NCBI RefSeq assembly: GCF_010729105.1 | Contig: NZ_AP022573.1 | Location: 2,108,001-2,172,000 of the forward strand | DNA length: 64,000 nt | Direction: 5' to 3' | Source of the DNA: Mycobacterium saskatchewanense | GTDB taxonomy: Bacteria; Actinomycetota; Actinomycetes; Mycobacteriales; Mycobacteriaceae | In this document: positions 36,759 through 45,534 of the stretch, piece after piece | How the letters are laid out: the number at the start of each line of letters is the position of its first letter | How positions within the stretch are numbered: the stretch's first letter is position 1 | Made by a program: the position numbers and the translations under genes | The notes under the pieces: generated by a model | The model's input: the letters and a program-made list of their open reading frames with translations, nothing else | Told to the model about the DNA's origin: nothing | The model's database searches: none

Positions 36759-37568
36759 TCAGCCCGCCGCGTTGCGCCGTCGCGCCAGTTCCTGCCTGGA
36801 TGCCACAGTCACCGGGTGATCGGCGCCGAGTAGCCGCGCCTCCTTGTCGACCAGCGCCTCCCACGCGGCGACCCCGTCCGTCACGCCGACGCGCTGCGGC
36901 GCCCACAGCGTGAGCATGTGCCGGGCCGTCAACGTGTGGGCGTGCTGGGGTCCGAGCTTCTCCCCCAATTCACCGAGCAGCGCCTCGAGTTCGGCCACGG
37001 CCCCGGGGATATCTGACGCCCGGCCCCGCCATATCGCCAGCAACAGTCGCGCGCCGAGAGTGTCGGCGTGGCCGTCACCGACCAGCCTGCGCCGCGCCCC
37101 GAGCACCTTGTCGCCCTCGGCCATCGCACCCACGAGATCACCGATTTCCCAACGCTTCTCGGCGAGCTTCTCCCGAGCCGCCAAGGTGTTTTCGTGGTCT
37201 TCGCCCAAGACCCGCTGCGCGTCGGCGAACAGCCGCAACCAGTCGGTCAGCGACGACAGCGGGTCGCGCCCGAGCCGATTCGCCAGCAGGTGGCGCGCGG
37301 TCAGGGCGCTGAGGTGATCGGGGCCGAGCACGTCGACGAGGTCGGGCACCAGCCGCTCAAGGTCGGCGTAAGCGGCGTCGTCACCGGCCCGAAGCCGCAG
37401 GGTCGCCAACGACATTCGCACTTCCAACACGTCGGGGGGCCGTTCACCCCACGCCGCCCGGCAGACGTTTAGCAGCTCCTCGGCCTGCCCCGCGGCGCCC
37501 GCGAAATCGCCTCTGCCCGCGCACTCCGCGACAAGCCGCGCCATCTCGGAGAGGTCTGGCTGACTCAT
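36759..37568 (-). CDS. Tetratricopeptide-like repeat protein
   Basis: A 269-aa helical protein with five to six degenerate 42-residue repeats of the kinesin-light-chain type, each with LG-x-xH-x-x-TL-x-AR (LGEDHENTLAAREKLA, VGDGHADTLGARLLLA, LGPQHAHTLTARHMLT, LGADHPVTVASRQELA). ATG at 37568 chosen; a start at 37604 is possible. Such proteins mediate protein contacts; partners unknown. Ends two bases from the channel gene on the other strand. Confidence 0.85.
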   Translation of the reverse strand: MSQPDLSEMARLVAECAGRGDFAGAAGQAEELLNVCRAAWGERPPDVLEVRMSLATLRLRAGDDAAYADLERLVPDLVDVLGPDHLSALTARHLLANRLGRDPLSSLTDWLRLFADAQRVLGEDHENTLAAREKLAEKRWEIGDLVGAMAEGDKVLGARRRLVGDGHADTLGARLLLAIWRGRASDIPGAVAELEALLGELGEKLGPQHAHTLTARHMLTLWAPQRVGVTDGVAAWEALVDKEARLLGADHPVTVASRQELARRRNAAG

Positions 37569-37609
37569 GCCGCTAATGAAATCGCCCGCCTCCGGACGTG
37601 GCAACTCAC

Positions 37610-38500
37610 CTACAGCCGGGCCGCAACGTCGGCCGCGCGCCGGAGCTGGTCGACGTCGTCACTCGTCGGGATGAGCTGCACCTCATCGGTGCCGATCTGC
37701 TCGAATTCCCGCAAGACGTCGAGGAGTTCGTCCTCGCTGCCGGCCCAGCCGGTCATCGGCGCCATCGCGTCGACGAACTCGGCCGGGATCCAGTTCATGT
37801 AGCGGCGCAGGTGCCGGTGCACCTGCGCGCGCGCCTGGGCGGGTGCGCCGAACGCGAACCAGAACGACGTGACCAGGTGCGGCTTCGGTTTGCCGGCCTG
37901 CGCCCAGGCCCGCCTGGCCACGTCGAACAGCTCGCCCTGCTTGGCGATGTCGAGGTCGAGCGTGGTTCCGGCCAGCCCGTCGGCCCACTCCGCGGCGCGT
38001 TCGATGGTCTTGGGCCCGATGCTGCCCACCAGCAGGGGCGGGCCGCCCGGTTGGACCGGCGACGGCCCGACCGGCAGCACCGACTCGGTGATCTTCTCCC
38101 CGGCCCAGACCCGTTTCATCACGGCCACGCGCTCGGCCATGCCGCGAATGGTTTGGGTCGCCGGGTCGGCGCCGACGGCGTGATAGTCCTCGTGCCGGCC
38201 GCCCACGCCGACGCCGACCGACAGCCGCCCGCCGCACAGCACGTCGCCGGTGGCCAGCGCCTTCGCCAGCATGACTGGGTCGTGCAACTGAGGGACGATC
38301 ACGGTCGTCAGCAACCGGACGCGGCGGGTCCAGGCCGCCAGCGCCCCCAGCAGCGTCAGGTTGTCGGGGTTGTCGAACGCGATGCGCTCGCCCCAGCACA
38401 ACGAGGAGAAGGGGCCGTCGTCGATCGCGCGGGCCCAGTTCTCCAGCACCGCCGCATTCAGGTCCGGCTCCATCACCGGCATGGTCATCGCTACCTGCAC
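37610..38500 (-). CDS. LLM-class F420-dependent oxidoreductase
   Basis: A 296-aa TIM-barrel protein of the luciferase-like family. Landmarks are NPDNLTLLGALAAWTRRVRL, GDVLCGGRLSVGVGVGGRHE, and the PPLLVGSIGPKTIERAAEWA segment. In mycobacteria such enzymes use F420; the substrate cannot be read from sequence. Confidence 0.88.
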   Translation of the reverse strand: MQVAMTMPVMEPDLNAAVLENWARAIDDGPFSSLCWGERIAFDNPDNLTLLGALAAWTRRVRLLTTVIVPQLHDPVMLAKALATGDVLCGGRLSVGVGVGGRHEDYHAVGADPATQTIRGMAERVAVMKRVWAGEKITESVLPVGPSPVQPGGPPLLVGSIGPKTIERAAEWADGLAGTTLDLDIAKQGELFDVARRAWAQAGKPKPHLVTSFWFAFGAPAQARAQVHRHLRRYMNWIPAEFVDAMAPMTGWAGSEDELLDVLREFEQIGTDEVQLIPTSDDVDQLRRAADVAARL

Positions 38501-38547
38501 GACGGCGATTCTGGCATGTCGGCGATGTCCGGTGGCAGCATGACCGG

Positions 38548-38961
38548 ATGGGATTGACCAGCACCTCCATCGCGCACGTCCGGCTCACCGTCACCGACAT
38601 CGAGCGGTCGCGACGGTTCTACGAGAGCGTGTTCGGCTGGCCGGTGCTGTTGGAGCTTCCCGAGAACGCTGACGAGGCCACCCGCAAACAGCTGAGCTTC
38701 CTGTTCGGCGGGGTCATCTACGACCTGGGCGGCACGCTGCTCGGGCTGCGCCCGGTGGCGACCGACCGATTCGACGAGGATCGCGCCGGCCTCGACCACA
38801 TCGCGTTCCGGCTGGGCAGCAAGGCCGAATTAGACGCGGCGGCAGTCCATCTCGACGAAGTCGGCGTCGAGCACGAGCCCGTCAAGGACATCGGGCCGTC
38901 CTACATCCTGGAGTTCCGTGACCCCGACAACATCGCCCTCGAGCTCACGGCGCCCAAGTAG
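38548..38961 (+). CDS. VOC (glyoxalase-like) protein
   Basis: A 137-aa protein with paired beta-alpha-beta-beta-beta modules: HVRLTVTDIERSRRFYESVF at the start and GPSYILEFRDPDNIALEL at the end, each with a potential metal ligand. Divergent from the F420 oxidoreductase gene, 47 bases apart. Could be a lyase, dioxygenase or resistance-type protein. Confidence 0.86.
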   Translation: MGLTSTSIAHVRLTVTDIERSRRFYESVFGWPVLLELPENADEATRKQLSFLFGGVIYDLGGTLLGLRPVATDRFDEDRAGLDHIAFRLGSKAELDAAAVHLDEVGVEHEPVKDIGPSYILEFRDPDNIALELTAPK

Positions 38962-39067
38962 ACGGCCGCTTTGCCCGGCGAGCGGCCGCAAAATGACGGC
39001 GGTTACGGCGTGTCGGCGTACCGACACGGTCGCTCGCGGGGGCGATGGAGAGGGGTAGAGAGGAAGC

Positions 39068-39457
39068 ATGGGCATCAGCTTCAACCACACCATCGTCGCC
39101 TCACGGGACAAGCGGAAATCGGCCGAATTCCTCGTGGAGCTGTTCGGCCTGCCGGAGCCCAAGCCGTTCGGGCACTTCATGGCCGTGCGACTCGAGCATG
39201 GCGTCACCCTCGACTACGCCGACGCCCCCGAGGGTGAGGAGATCCGGCGTCAGCACTACGCGTTCCTGGTCTCCGAGGAGGACTTCGACGCGATCTACGG
39301 CAAGATCCAGACGCGCGGCATGCGGCACTGGGCGGATCCGCGCCAGCAACGGCCCGGCGAGGTCAACCACAACGACGGCGGGCGCGGCGTCTACTTCCTG
39401 GACCCGTCCGGGCACGCCATGGAGATCCTGACCAGGCCGTACGGGTCGGGCGGCTAG
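39068..39457 (+). CDS. VOC family protein
   Basis: A 129-aa single-domain vicinal oxygen chelate protein: [20 protein letters not shown] at the start and [20 protein letters not shown] at the end. Metal-ligand-like His4 or His-containing start and Glu near the end fit the fold. It is the second VOC gene in tandem with that at 38548 and overlaps the Rrf2 gene by 4 bases at the 3' ends. Substrate unknown. Confidence 0.88.
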   Translation: MGISFNHTIVASRDKRKSAEFLVELFGLPEPKPFGHFMAVRLEHGVTLDYADAPEGEEIRRQHYAFLVSEEDFDAIYGKIQTRGMRHWADPRQQRPGEVNHNDGGRGVYFLDPSGHAMEILTRPYGSGG

Positions 39458-39933
39458 TCACCGCCGCGCGGCGACCCGTGCCGCGTGCGCTCCTGGCTGC
39501 GGTAGTCGTCGGCCAGCCGCGCGACGTGGTCGGGCAGCTTGCCGGCCGCGACGTCGGCCAGCGTCGTCTCCTCGAGCACCGACCGCATGCTGGCCCGCAA
39601 GGCGCGCCACACGTCTGCGAGCGGCGCGGTGGGGCCCGAATAGGGCAGGTCGCCGAGCCCGATGTCCCGGACGCTGGCCAGCGGCCCGTCGATGCAGCGC
39701 AGGACGTCGGCGATGCTGATCTGATCCCCGGGGCGCGCCAGCTCGTAGCCGCCTTCGCGGCCACGATGGCTGCGGACCAGGCGGTCGGTGCGCAGATTAG
39801 TCAAGATGTCGACCAGGAACTGTGGCGGGATGCTCTGCGCCTGGGCAAGGTCGTCGGTCTTGACCAGCGTGCCGCTACCCACCGTGGCGAGTTGCACCAT
39901 CGCCCGCACGGCGTACTCGGCCTTCGCTGACAT
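39454..39933 (-). CDS. Rrf2-family transcriptional regulator
   Basis: A 159-aa protein with an N-terminal winged helix ([38 protein letters not shown]). Only one Cys is present, so the three-Cys Fe-S cluster of IscR is absent. Its position next to cysNC-cysD is conserved in M. tuberculosis (Rv1287), suggesting control of sulfur assimilation. Start ATG at 39933 preferred; a GTG at 39957 adds 8 residues. Confidence 0.88.
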   Translation of the reverse strand: MSAKAEYAVRAMVQLATVGSGTLVKTDDLAQAQSIPPQFLVDILTNLRTDRLVRSHRGREGGYELARPGDQISIADVLRCIDGPLASVRDIGLGDLPYSGPTAPLADVWRALRASMRSVLEETTLADVAAGKLPDHVARLADDYRSQERTRHGSPRGGD

Positions 39934-39984
39934 GCGCACAACTGAGGATTGTGCCACCCGGGCGGGCCGGACCCGCCCGCCGCG

Positions 39985-41826
39985 TTAGGCGCGCGACCGG
40001 ATCAGGTCGACGATCCGTTGCGCCTGCTCCTCGAGCGTCTCGGCGGGGGTCAGCCGCAGTTCGGGAGTCACCGGCGGCTGATACGGGCTGTCGATTCCGG
40101 TGAACTGGGTGATCTCGCCCGCGCGCGCTTTGGCGTAAAGGCCCTTCGGGTCGCGCTTTTCGCATTCCTCGATCGGCGTGTCGCAGAACACCTCGACGAA
40201 GTCCAGGCCGGCGTCGGCGTGCACCTTGCGGGCCAGCTCCCGTTGTTCGGCCAGCGGGCTGATCGCCGGCACCAGAACAACCTGGCCGGAATCGGCGAGC
40301 AGCGCGGCCACATGCGCGAGCCGGCGCAGGTTCTCCGCCCGGTCGGCCATGCTGAAACCCAAGTCGGCGTTCAGCCCATGGCGCAGGTTGTCGCCGTCGA
40401 GAACGTAAGCGGGAGTGTCGCTTTCGAGCAGCTTCTGCTCGACCAGCATGGCCACCGACGACTTGCCGGAACCGGACAGGCCGGTGAACCACACCGTCCT
40501 GCCCCGCGTGCGCGCCTCGGCGACGGCGGACGAGCTGTGGCGGACGGTGTTGGGGCTGGCGGCCTGCGCGGTGACGTCACGCAGCACCATGCCCGCCGCC
40601 ACCGTGCCGTTGGTGTTGGGGTCGATGAGGATGAACGAGCCGGTGCTCGCGTTGCGGGTGTACTCGTCGAGCAGCAACGGCACCTGGGTGCGCAGCGAGA
40701 CGCGGCCAAGTTCGTTGAGCTGCAACGCCGTTGCCGTCTTGTCCCGATGCAGGGTGTTGACGTCGAGCCGGTAGTCGAGCCCGGTCATGCGCGCCCGGGT
40801 GGTGCGGGTGGTGTGCTTGATGAGGTAGTCGCGGCCGGGCTCGAGCGTGGCGCCGTCGGCCATCCAGCACACGGTCGCGTCGAAGTCCTGGGCGACCCTG
40901 GGCTGGTTGTTGGTGCGGGCGATCATGTCGCCGCGCGAGATGTCGATCTGGTCCGCCAGGCTGATCGACACGGCCATCGGCGGGAACGCCTCGTCGACGG
41001 GCCCGTTGGGGCCCTCGATCGCGGTGATGCGGGTGGTCTTGCCGATCGGCAGCACCACCACCTCGTCGCCCGGGCGCATCACCCCGCTGGCCACGGTGCC
41101 GGCGTAGCTGCGGTGGTCCTGATGCTCGAGGGTGTGTGGGCGGATGACGTACTGGACGGGGAATCGCACGTCGACCAGATTGCGGTCACCGGCGATGTAG
41201 ACCTCCTCGAGGTGTGACAGCAGCGACGGCCCCTCGTACCAGGGTGTCTGGTCCGACTTGGTCACCACGTTGTCGCCGTGCAGCGCGGAGATCGGGATGG
41301 TGGCGACGTCGTGCACGTCCAGCCGTGCGGCGAAGGCGTGGAATTCGTCGCGAATCGCCTCGAATTTCTCGCTGTCCCAATCGATCAGGTCCATCTTGTT
41401 AACCGCGAGGACGATGTGCCGGATGCCCAGCAACGACGCGAGGAAGGCGTGCCGGCGGGACTGCTCGAGCAGGCCGTGGCGGGCGTCGACCAGGACGATC
41501 ACCAACTGGGCCGTCGACGCGCCGGTCACCATGTTGCGCGTGTATTGGATGTGGCCGGGGGTGTCGGCGATGATGAATTTCCGCTTGGGAGTTGCGAAGT
41601 AGCGGTAGGCGACGTCGATGGTGATGCCCTGTTCGCGCTCGGCCCGCAGCCCGTCGGTGACCAGCGCCAGGTCCGTGTAGTCGTGGCCGCGCTCCTTCGA
41701 GGTGCGCTCCACCGCCGCCCACTGGTCCTCCATGACCGCCTTGGAGTCGTAGAGCAGCCGCCCGATGAGCGTGGACTTGCCGTCGTCGACGGACCCGGCC
41801 GTCGCGAGCCTCAATAACGTTGCCAT
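39985..41826 (-). CDS. cysNC: Sulfate adenylyltransferase large subunit fused to APS kinase
   Basis: A 613-aa bifunctional protein. The N-terminal GTPase part has AGSVDDGKSTLIGRLLYDSK, DTPGHIQYTRNMVTGAS and NKMDLID; the C-terminal 190 residues are APS kinase with GLSGSGKSSVAMLVE. It makes APS with CysD and phosphorylates it to PAPS. ATG at 41826 overlaps the cysD stop by one base (TGATG). Confidence 0.96.
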   Translation of the reverse strand: MATLLRLATAGSVDDGKSTLIGRLLYDSKAVMEDQWAAVERTSKERGHDYTDLALVTDGLRAEREQGITIDVAYRYFATPKRKFIIADTPGHIQYTRNMVTGASTAQLVIVLVDARHGLLEQSRRHAFLASLLGIRHIVLAVNKMDLIDWDSEKFEAIRDEFHAFAARLDVHDVATIPISALHGDNVVTKSDQTPWYEGPSLLSHLEEVYIAGDRNLVDVRFPVQYVIRPHTLEHQDHRSYAGTVASGVMRPGDEVVVLPIGKTTRITAIEGPNGPVDEAFPPMAVSISLADQIDISRGDMIARTNNQPRVAQDFDATVCWMADGATLEPGRDYLIKHTTRTTRARMTGLDYRLDVNTLHRDKTATALQLNELGRVSLRTQVPLLLDEYTRNASTGSFILIDPNTNGTVAAGMVLRDVTAQAASPNTVRHSSSAVAEARTRGRTVWFTGLSGSGKSSVAMLVEQKLLESDTPAYVLDGDNLRHGLNADLGFSMADRAENLRRLAHVAALLADSGQVVLVPAISPLAEQRELARKVHADAGLDFVEVFCDTPIEECEKRDPKGLYAKARAGEITQFTGIDSPYQPPVTPELRLTPAETLEEQAQRIVDLIRSRA

Positions 41827-42755
41827 CAGAAGTAACCCTGCCTCTTGCGGTCTTCCATTCCGGCCTCCGAGATCCGGTCGTCGGCGCGGGTCGCCCCGCG
41901 CTCGGTCAGCCGGGACACCGCCGTCTCGGCGATGACCTCCGATACGGTGGCGGCCTGCGACTCGACGCACCCGGTGCACGTGACGTCACCGACGGTGCGG
42001 AACCGCACGGTCGCCTCGAAGACACGCTCGTCGGCGCGGGGCTGCATGTGCCGGTGCACCGCCAACAACATGCCGTCGCGGCTGAACACCTTGCGCTGGT
42101 GGGCGAAATAAATGGACGGCAGCTTGACCTTCTCCGCGCCGATGTAGGACCAGATGTCGAACTCCGTCCAGTTCGACAGCGGGAACACGCGGATGTGTTC
42201 GCCCTTGTGGTGCCGCCCGTTGTAGAGGTTCCACAGCTCGGGCCGCTGCGACTTCGGGTCCCACTGCCCGAACTCGTCACGGAAGCTGAACACCCGTTCC
42301 TTGGCCCGCGCCTTCTCCTCGTCGCGGCGCGCCCCGCCGAATGCGGCGTCGAAGTTGTTTTCCCGGATGGCCCGCAGCAGCGTGACCGTCTGGATCGGGT
42401 TGCGCGACGGGATGGTCTCGACTACGCGGCCGGCGTCGATGTCGTCCTGCACTGAGGCCACCACCAGGCGCACCCCCGCCTCGGCGACCAATTCGTCCCG
42501 GGCGGCGATCACCTCGTCGAAGTTGTGCCCGGTGTCGACATGCATGACCGGGAACGGCAGCCGTCCGGGCCGAAAGGCCTTGAGCGCCAGGTGGAGCATG
42601 ACGATGGAGTCCTTGCCGCCCGAGAACAGCAGCACCGGTCGTTCGAACTCCGCGGCGACCTCCCGAATGATGTGGATGGCCTCGGCCTCCAGCGAGCGCA
42701 GATGGCTCAATTCGTACTGGCCTACGGCAGGCCCGGCTGTCACAGCGTTGGTCAT
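41826..42755 (-). CDS. cysD: Sulfate adenylyltransferase small subunit
   Basis: A 309-aa PP-loop enzyme; LLFSGGKDSIVMLHLALKA is the ATP pyrophosphatase motif. With CysNC it forms adenosine 5'-phosphosulfate for cysteine and sulfolipid synthesis. Starts MTNAVTAGPAVGQYELSHLR. The operon reads cysD-cysNC leftwards, with an AT-rich upstream region. Confidence 0.96.
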   Translation of the reverse strand: MTNAVTAGPAVGQYELSHLRSLEAEAIHIIREVAAEFERPVLLFSGGKDSIVMLHLALKAFRPGRLPFPVMHVDTGHNFDEVIAARDELVAEAGVRLVVASVQDDIDAGRVVETIPSRNPIQTVTLLRAIRENNFDAAFGGARRDEEKARAKERVFSFRDEFGQWDPKSQRPELWNLYNGRHHKGEHIRVFPLSNWTEFDIWSYIGAEKVKLPSIYFAHQRKVFSRDGMLLAVHRHMQPRADERVFEATVRFRTVGDVTCTGCVESQAATVSEVIAETAVSRLTERGATRADDRISEAGMEDRKRQGYF

Positions 42756-42793
42756 GGGGATCCTGTCATGGTTATTCCGGTAGGTTTGACCAA

Positions 42794-42815
42794 GTTAACG
42801 ATTATTGTCATCAAT
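42794..42815 (-). promoter_or_regulatory. AT-rich upstream region of cysD, candidate operator
   Basis: GTTAAC (42794-42799) and ATTGTCATCAAT (42804-42815, inverted ATTG/CAAT ends) lie about 40-60 bases before the cysD start in an otherwise GC-rich region. It may be the target of the neighbouring Rrf2 regulator. No consensus is known to me for that protein. Confidence 0.35.
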
Positions 42816-42898
42816 AGAATCAGCAGGGCTGGCCGATGTCAATGACGAGTCGCGCGAGCAGGGAGGCCACCCCCGCGCGAGCAGGGGGGACCCCGCGC

Positions 42899-42954
42899 GA
42901 GCAGACGCAAAATCGCCCAAATTCGGGCCGAATTAGGTGATTTTGCGTCTGCTC
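42899..42954. terminator. Long perfect hairpin between canB and cysD
   Basis: GAGCAGACGCAAAATC (42899-42914) and its exact inverse GATTTTGCGTCTGCTC (42939-42954) enclose a 24-base loop that itself contains AATTCGG-g-CCGAATT. It lies 34 bases past the canB stop on the minus strand. Fits a terminator for canB; preceded on the left by three cgcgcgagcag units (42851-42901), the last partly in the stem. Confidence 0.7.
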
Positions 42955-42987
42955 GGCAGAGGGCGCGGCGAGGGAGGCAACGGTGGG

Positions 42988-43479
42988 CTAGAGGATGACT
43001 TCATCCAGCTTGCCGGTGGCGACGTCGAAGATGAAGCCGCGAGCCGAGACATGCTTGGTGACGAAGACGCTGTTCTCGATGCGACGCAGCGACTGCCGGA
43101 CGTCCTCGGCCACATCCGGGAAGGCTTCGGCCGCCCAGGGCGGTTTCACCCCGGCCTCTTCCTGGATGGCGCGCTTGAAGTCGTCGTCGGTGAAGGTGAG
43201 CATCCCGCAGTCGGTGTGGTGGATCAGGATGATCTCTCGCGTGCCGAGCAGCCGCTGGCTGATCGCGAGGGAACGGATGACGTCGTCGGTGACGACGCCG
43301 CCTGCGTTCCTGATTACATGGGCCTCCCCCTCGTTCAGGCCGAGGACGCGGTAGACGTCGAGCCGGGCGTCCATGCAGGCGACGACGGCGACGTGTTTGC
43401 TCGGGGGTAACGGCAGGGGGCCGTGGAACGCGCTCGCGTACTCGGCGTTGTTGGCCAGGTAGTGGTCGGTGACGGTCAT
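42988..43479 (-). CDS. canB: Beta-class carbonic anhydrase
   Basis: A 163-aa zinc enzyme interconverting CO2 and bicarbonate. Zinc ligands are Cys35 in VVACMDARLD, His88 and Cys91 in HHTDCGM, with Asp37 and Arg39 as the usual dyad. Start ATG at 43479 gives MTVTDHYLANN, matching the 163-aa M. tuberculosis Rv1284 protein in length. The gene precedes cysD in the same direction. Confidence 0.96.
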   Translation of the reverse strand: MTVTDHYLANNAEYASAFHGPLPLPPSKHVAVVACMDARLDVYRVLGLNEGEAHVIRNAGGVVTDDVIRSLAISQRLLGTREIILIHHTDCGMLTFTDDDFKRAIQEEAGVKPPWAAEAFPDVAEDVRQSLRRIENSVFVTKHVSARGFIFDVATGKLDEVIL

Positions 43480-43666
43480 ACGCGCTCCTCGGGACTCGCG
43501 GCACCGATTTGCCGGATCGCGGGTGCCGCCGAGGATCTTAATTTCCGCCCACCCGGAATTCACCCTTCAGAATCAACGGAATCGCAAGGATCGGGCGACG
43601 GTACCCGGCCGGGTCGCGCCCGGCTGGTTAACCTGTCCCAATGCGACACGGGCGACGCGGTCGGGC

Positions 43667-44644
43667 ATGACTCGATTCCTCGCGCGCCGGCTGCTGAACT
43701 ATGTGCTGCTGCTGGCCTTGGCCTCGTTTTTGACATACTGCCTGACGTCGTTGGCGTTCTCGCCGCTCGACACCCTGCTGCAGCGCAACCCACGGCCCCC
43801 GCAGGCCGTCATCGATGCCAAGGCCCACGCGCTGGGGCTGGACGTGCCGATCCCGATCCGGTACCTGCACTGGGCATCCCACACCCTGCAGGGCGACTTC
43901 GGAACCACCATCACCGGCCAGCCCGTGGGCGGCACGCTGTGGCGCCGCGTCGGCGTCACCCTGCGGTTGCTGGTCATCGGCTCGGTGGTGGGCACCGTGC
44001 TGGGCATCGCCGCGGGCGCGTGGGGCGCGATCCGCCAATACCACCTCAGCGACCGCGTCGTCACCATGTTCGCGCTGCTGATCCTCAGCACCCCGAGCTT
44101 CGTCATCGCCAACCTGCTCATCCTCGCCGGGCTCCGGACTAACTGGGCCCTCGACGCTCACCTTTTCGACTACACCGGCGAGACATCGCCCGGCGTGACC
44201 GGAGGCGTCGGATACCAATTGCTCGACCGGTTACGGCACCTCGTGCTGCCTTCGCTGACCCTTGCCCTGATCGGCGCCGCCGGGTACAGCCGGTACCAGC
44301 GCAACGCCATGCTCGACGTCCTCGGCCAGGACTTCATCCGCACCGCCCGTGCCAAGGGACTCACCCGCCGGCGCGCCCTGCTCAAGCACGGGCTGCGCAC
44401 CGCGCTGATCCCGTTGGCCACGCTGTTCGCCTACGGGGTGGCGGGCCTCGTCACCGGGGCGGTGTTCGTCGAGAAGATCTTCGGCTGGCACGGCATGGGC
44501 GAATGGCTGGTACAAGGCATCTCGACGCAGGACACCAACATCATCGCCGCGATCACGCTGTTCTCCGGCACGGTGGTGTTGCTGGCCGGGCTGCTCTCCG
44601 ACGTCTTCTACGCCGCCCTCGATCCCAGGGTGCGGGTCTCATGA
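43667..44644 (+). CDS. oppB: Oligopeptide ABC transporter permease OppB
   Basis: A 325-aa inner-membrane permease starting MTRFLARRLLNYVLLLALAS, with six predicted helices and the EAA loop AARAKGLTRRRALLKHGLRT-like segment near residue 230 (ARAKGLTRRRALLKHGLRT). Its ATG at 43667 starts a four-gene operon with overlapping stops and starts. Confidence 0.94.
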   Translation: MTRFLARRLLNYVLLLALASFLTYCLTSLAFSPLDTLLQRNPRPPQAVIDAKAHALGLDVPIPIRYLHWASHTLQGDFGTTITGQPVGGTLWRRVGVTLRLLVIGSVVGTVLGIAAGAWGAIRQYHLSDRVVTMFALLILSTPSFVIANLLILAGLRTNWALDAHLFDYTGETSPGVTGGVGYQLLDRLRHLVLPSLTLALIGAAGYSRYQRNAMLDVLGQDFIRTARAKGLTRRRALLKHGLRTALIPLATLFAYGVAGLVTGAVFVEKIFGWHGMGEWLVQGISTQDTNIIAAITLFSGTVVLLAGLLSDVFYAALDPRVRVS

Positions 44645-45534
44645 GCGCCCACGGGATTTCGGGTTCGGAGGTGACGACATTCACGTCGCGCCGCACGCTG
44701 GTGCTGCGCCGGTTCGCGCGCAACCGGATCGCGGTGGCGTCGCTGGTCCTGCTGGTGTTGCTGTTCGTCGGCTGCTACGCGCTGCCCCCGGTGCTGCCGT
44801 ATTCCTACGAGGACCTGGACTTCAACGCGCTGCTGCAGCCCCCCAACGGGAGTCACTGGCTGGGCACCAACGCCCTGGGCCAGGACTTGCTGGCGCAGAT
44901 CCTGCGCGGGATGCAGAAGTCGATGCTGATCGGCGTGTGCGTGGCGTTCATCTCGACGGGCATCGCCGCGACCGTGGGATCGATCGCGGGCTATTTCGGC
45001 GGCTGGCGCGACCGGGCGCTCATGTGGCTGGTGGACCTGCTGCTGGTGGTGCCCGCGTTCATCCTCATCGCCATCGTCACACCGCGAATCAAGAACTCGG
45101 CCAACATCTTGCTACTCGTCCTGCTGCTGGCCGGGTTCGGCTGGATGGTGAGCTCACGCATGGTGCGCGGCATGACCATGAGCCTGCGTGACCGCGAATT
45201 CATCCGCGCGGCAAGGTACATGGGCGTGTCCAGTCGCCGGATCATCGTCGGGCACGTGGTGCCCAACGTGGCGTCAATCCTCATCATCGACGCCGCGCTC
45301 AACGTCGCTTCGGCGATCCTGGCCGAGACCAGCCTGAGCTACCTCGGGTTCGGCATCCAGCCGCCGGATGTGTCGTTGGGGACGCTGATCGCCAACGGCA
45401 CCCAGTCGGCCACCACCTTCCCGTGGGTATTCCTGTTTCCGGCGGGGGTGCTGGTGCTGATCCTGGTGTGCGCCAACGTGACCGGCGACGGTCTGCGCGA
45501 CGCGCTCGACCCGGGCAGTGGGCCGCGCCGATGA
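44641..45534 (+). CDS. oppC: Oligopeptide ABC transporter permease OppC
   Basis: A 297-aa permease with an N-terminal membrane segment ([20 protein letters not shown]), the [16 protein letters not shown] motif and EAA loop [20 protein letters not shown]. Coupled to oppB by an ATGA overlap at 44641-44644. Confidence 0.94.
   Translation: MSAHGISGSEVTTFTSRRTLVLRRFARNRIAVASLVLLVLLFVGCYALPPVLPYSYEDLDFNALLQPPNGSHWLGTNALGQDLLAQILRGMQKSMLIGVCVAFISTGIAATVGSIAGYFGGWRDRALMWLVDLLLVVPAFILIAIVTPRIKNSANILLLVLLLAGFGWMVSSRMVRGMTMSLRDREFIRAARYMGVSSRRIIVGHVVPNVASILIIDAALNVASAILAETSLSYLGFGIQPPDVSLGTLIANGTQSATTFPWVFLFPAGVLVLILVCANVTGDGLRDALDPGSGPRR

Noticed and set aside
35002..36906. 634-aa open frame opposite the K+ channel gene
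   Set aside because: His/Asp/Arg-rich shadow of a certain plus-strand gene; no start context or family features.
30051..39957. Extension of the mobile element to the right of attR
   Set aside because: No integrase, repeat or phage-type gene beyond 30005, and base composition and gene types are those of the chromosome.
42851..42901. CRISPR-like short repeats (cgcgcgagcag)
   Set aside because: Three 11-base units at irregular short spacing without spacers of uniform length and no cas genes in the window.
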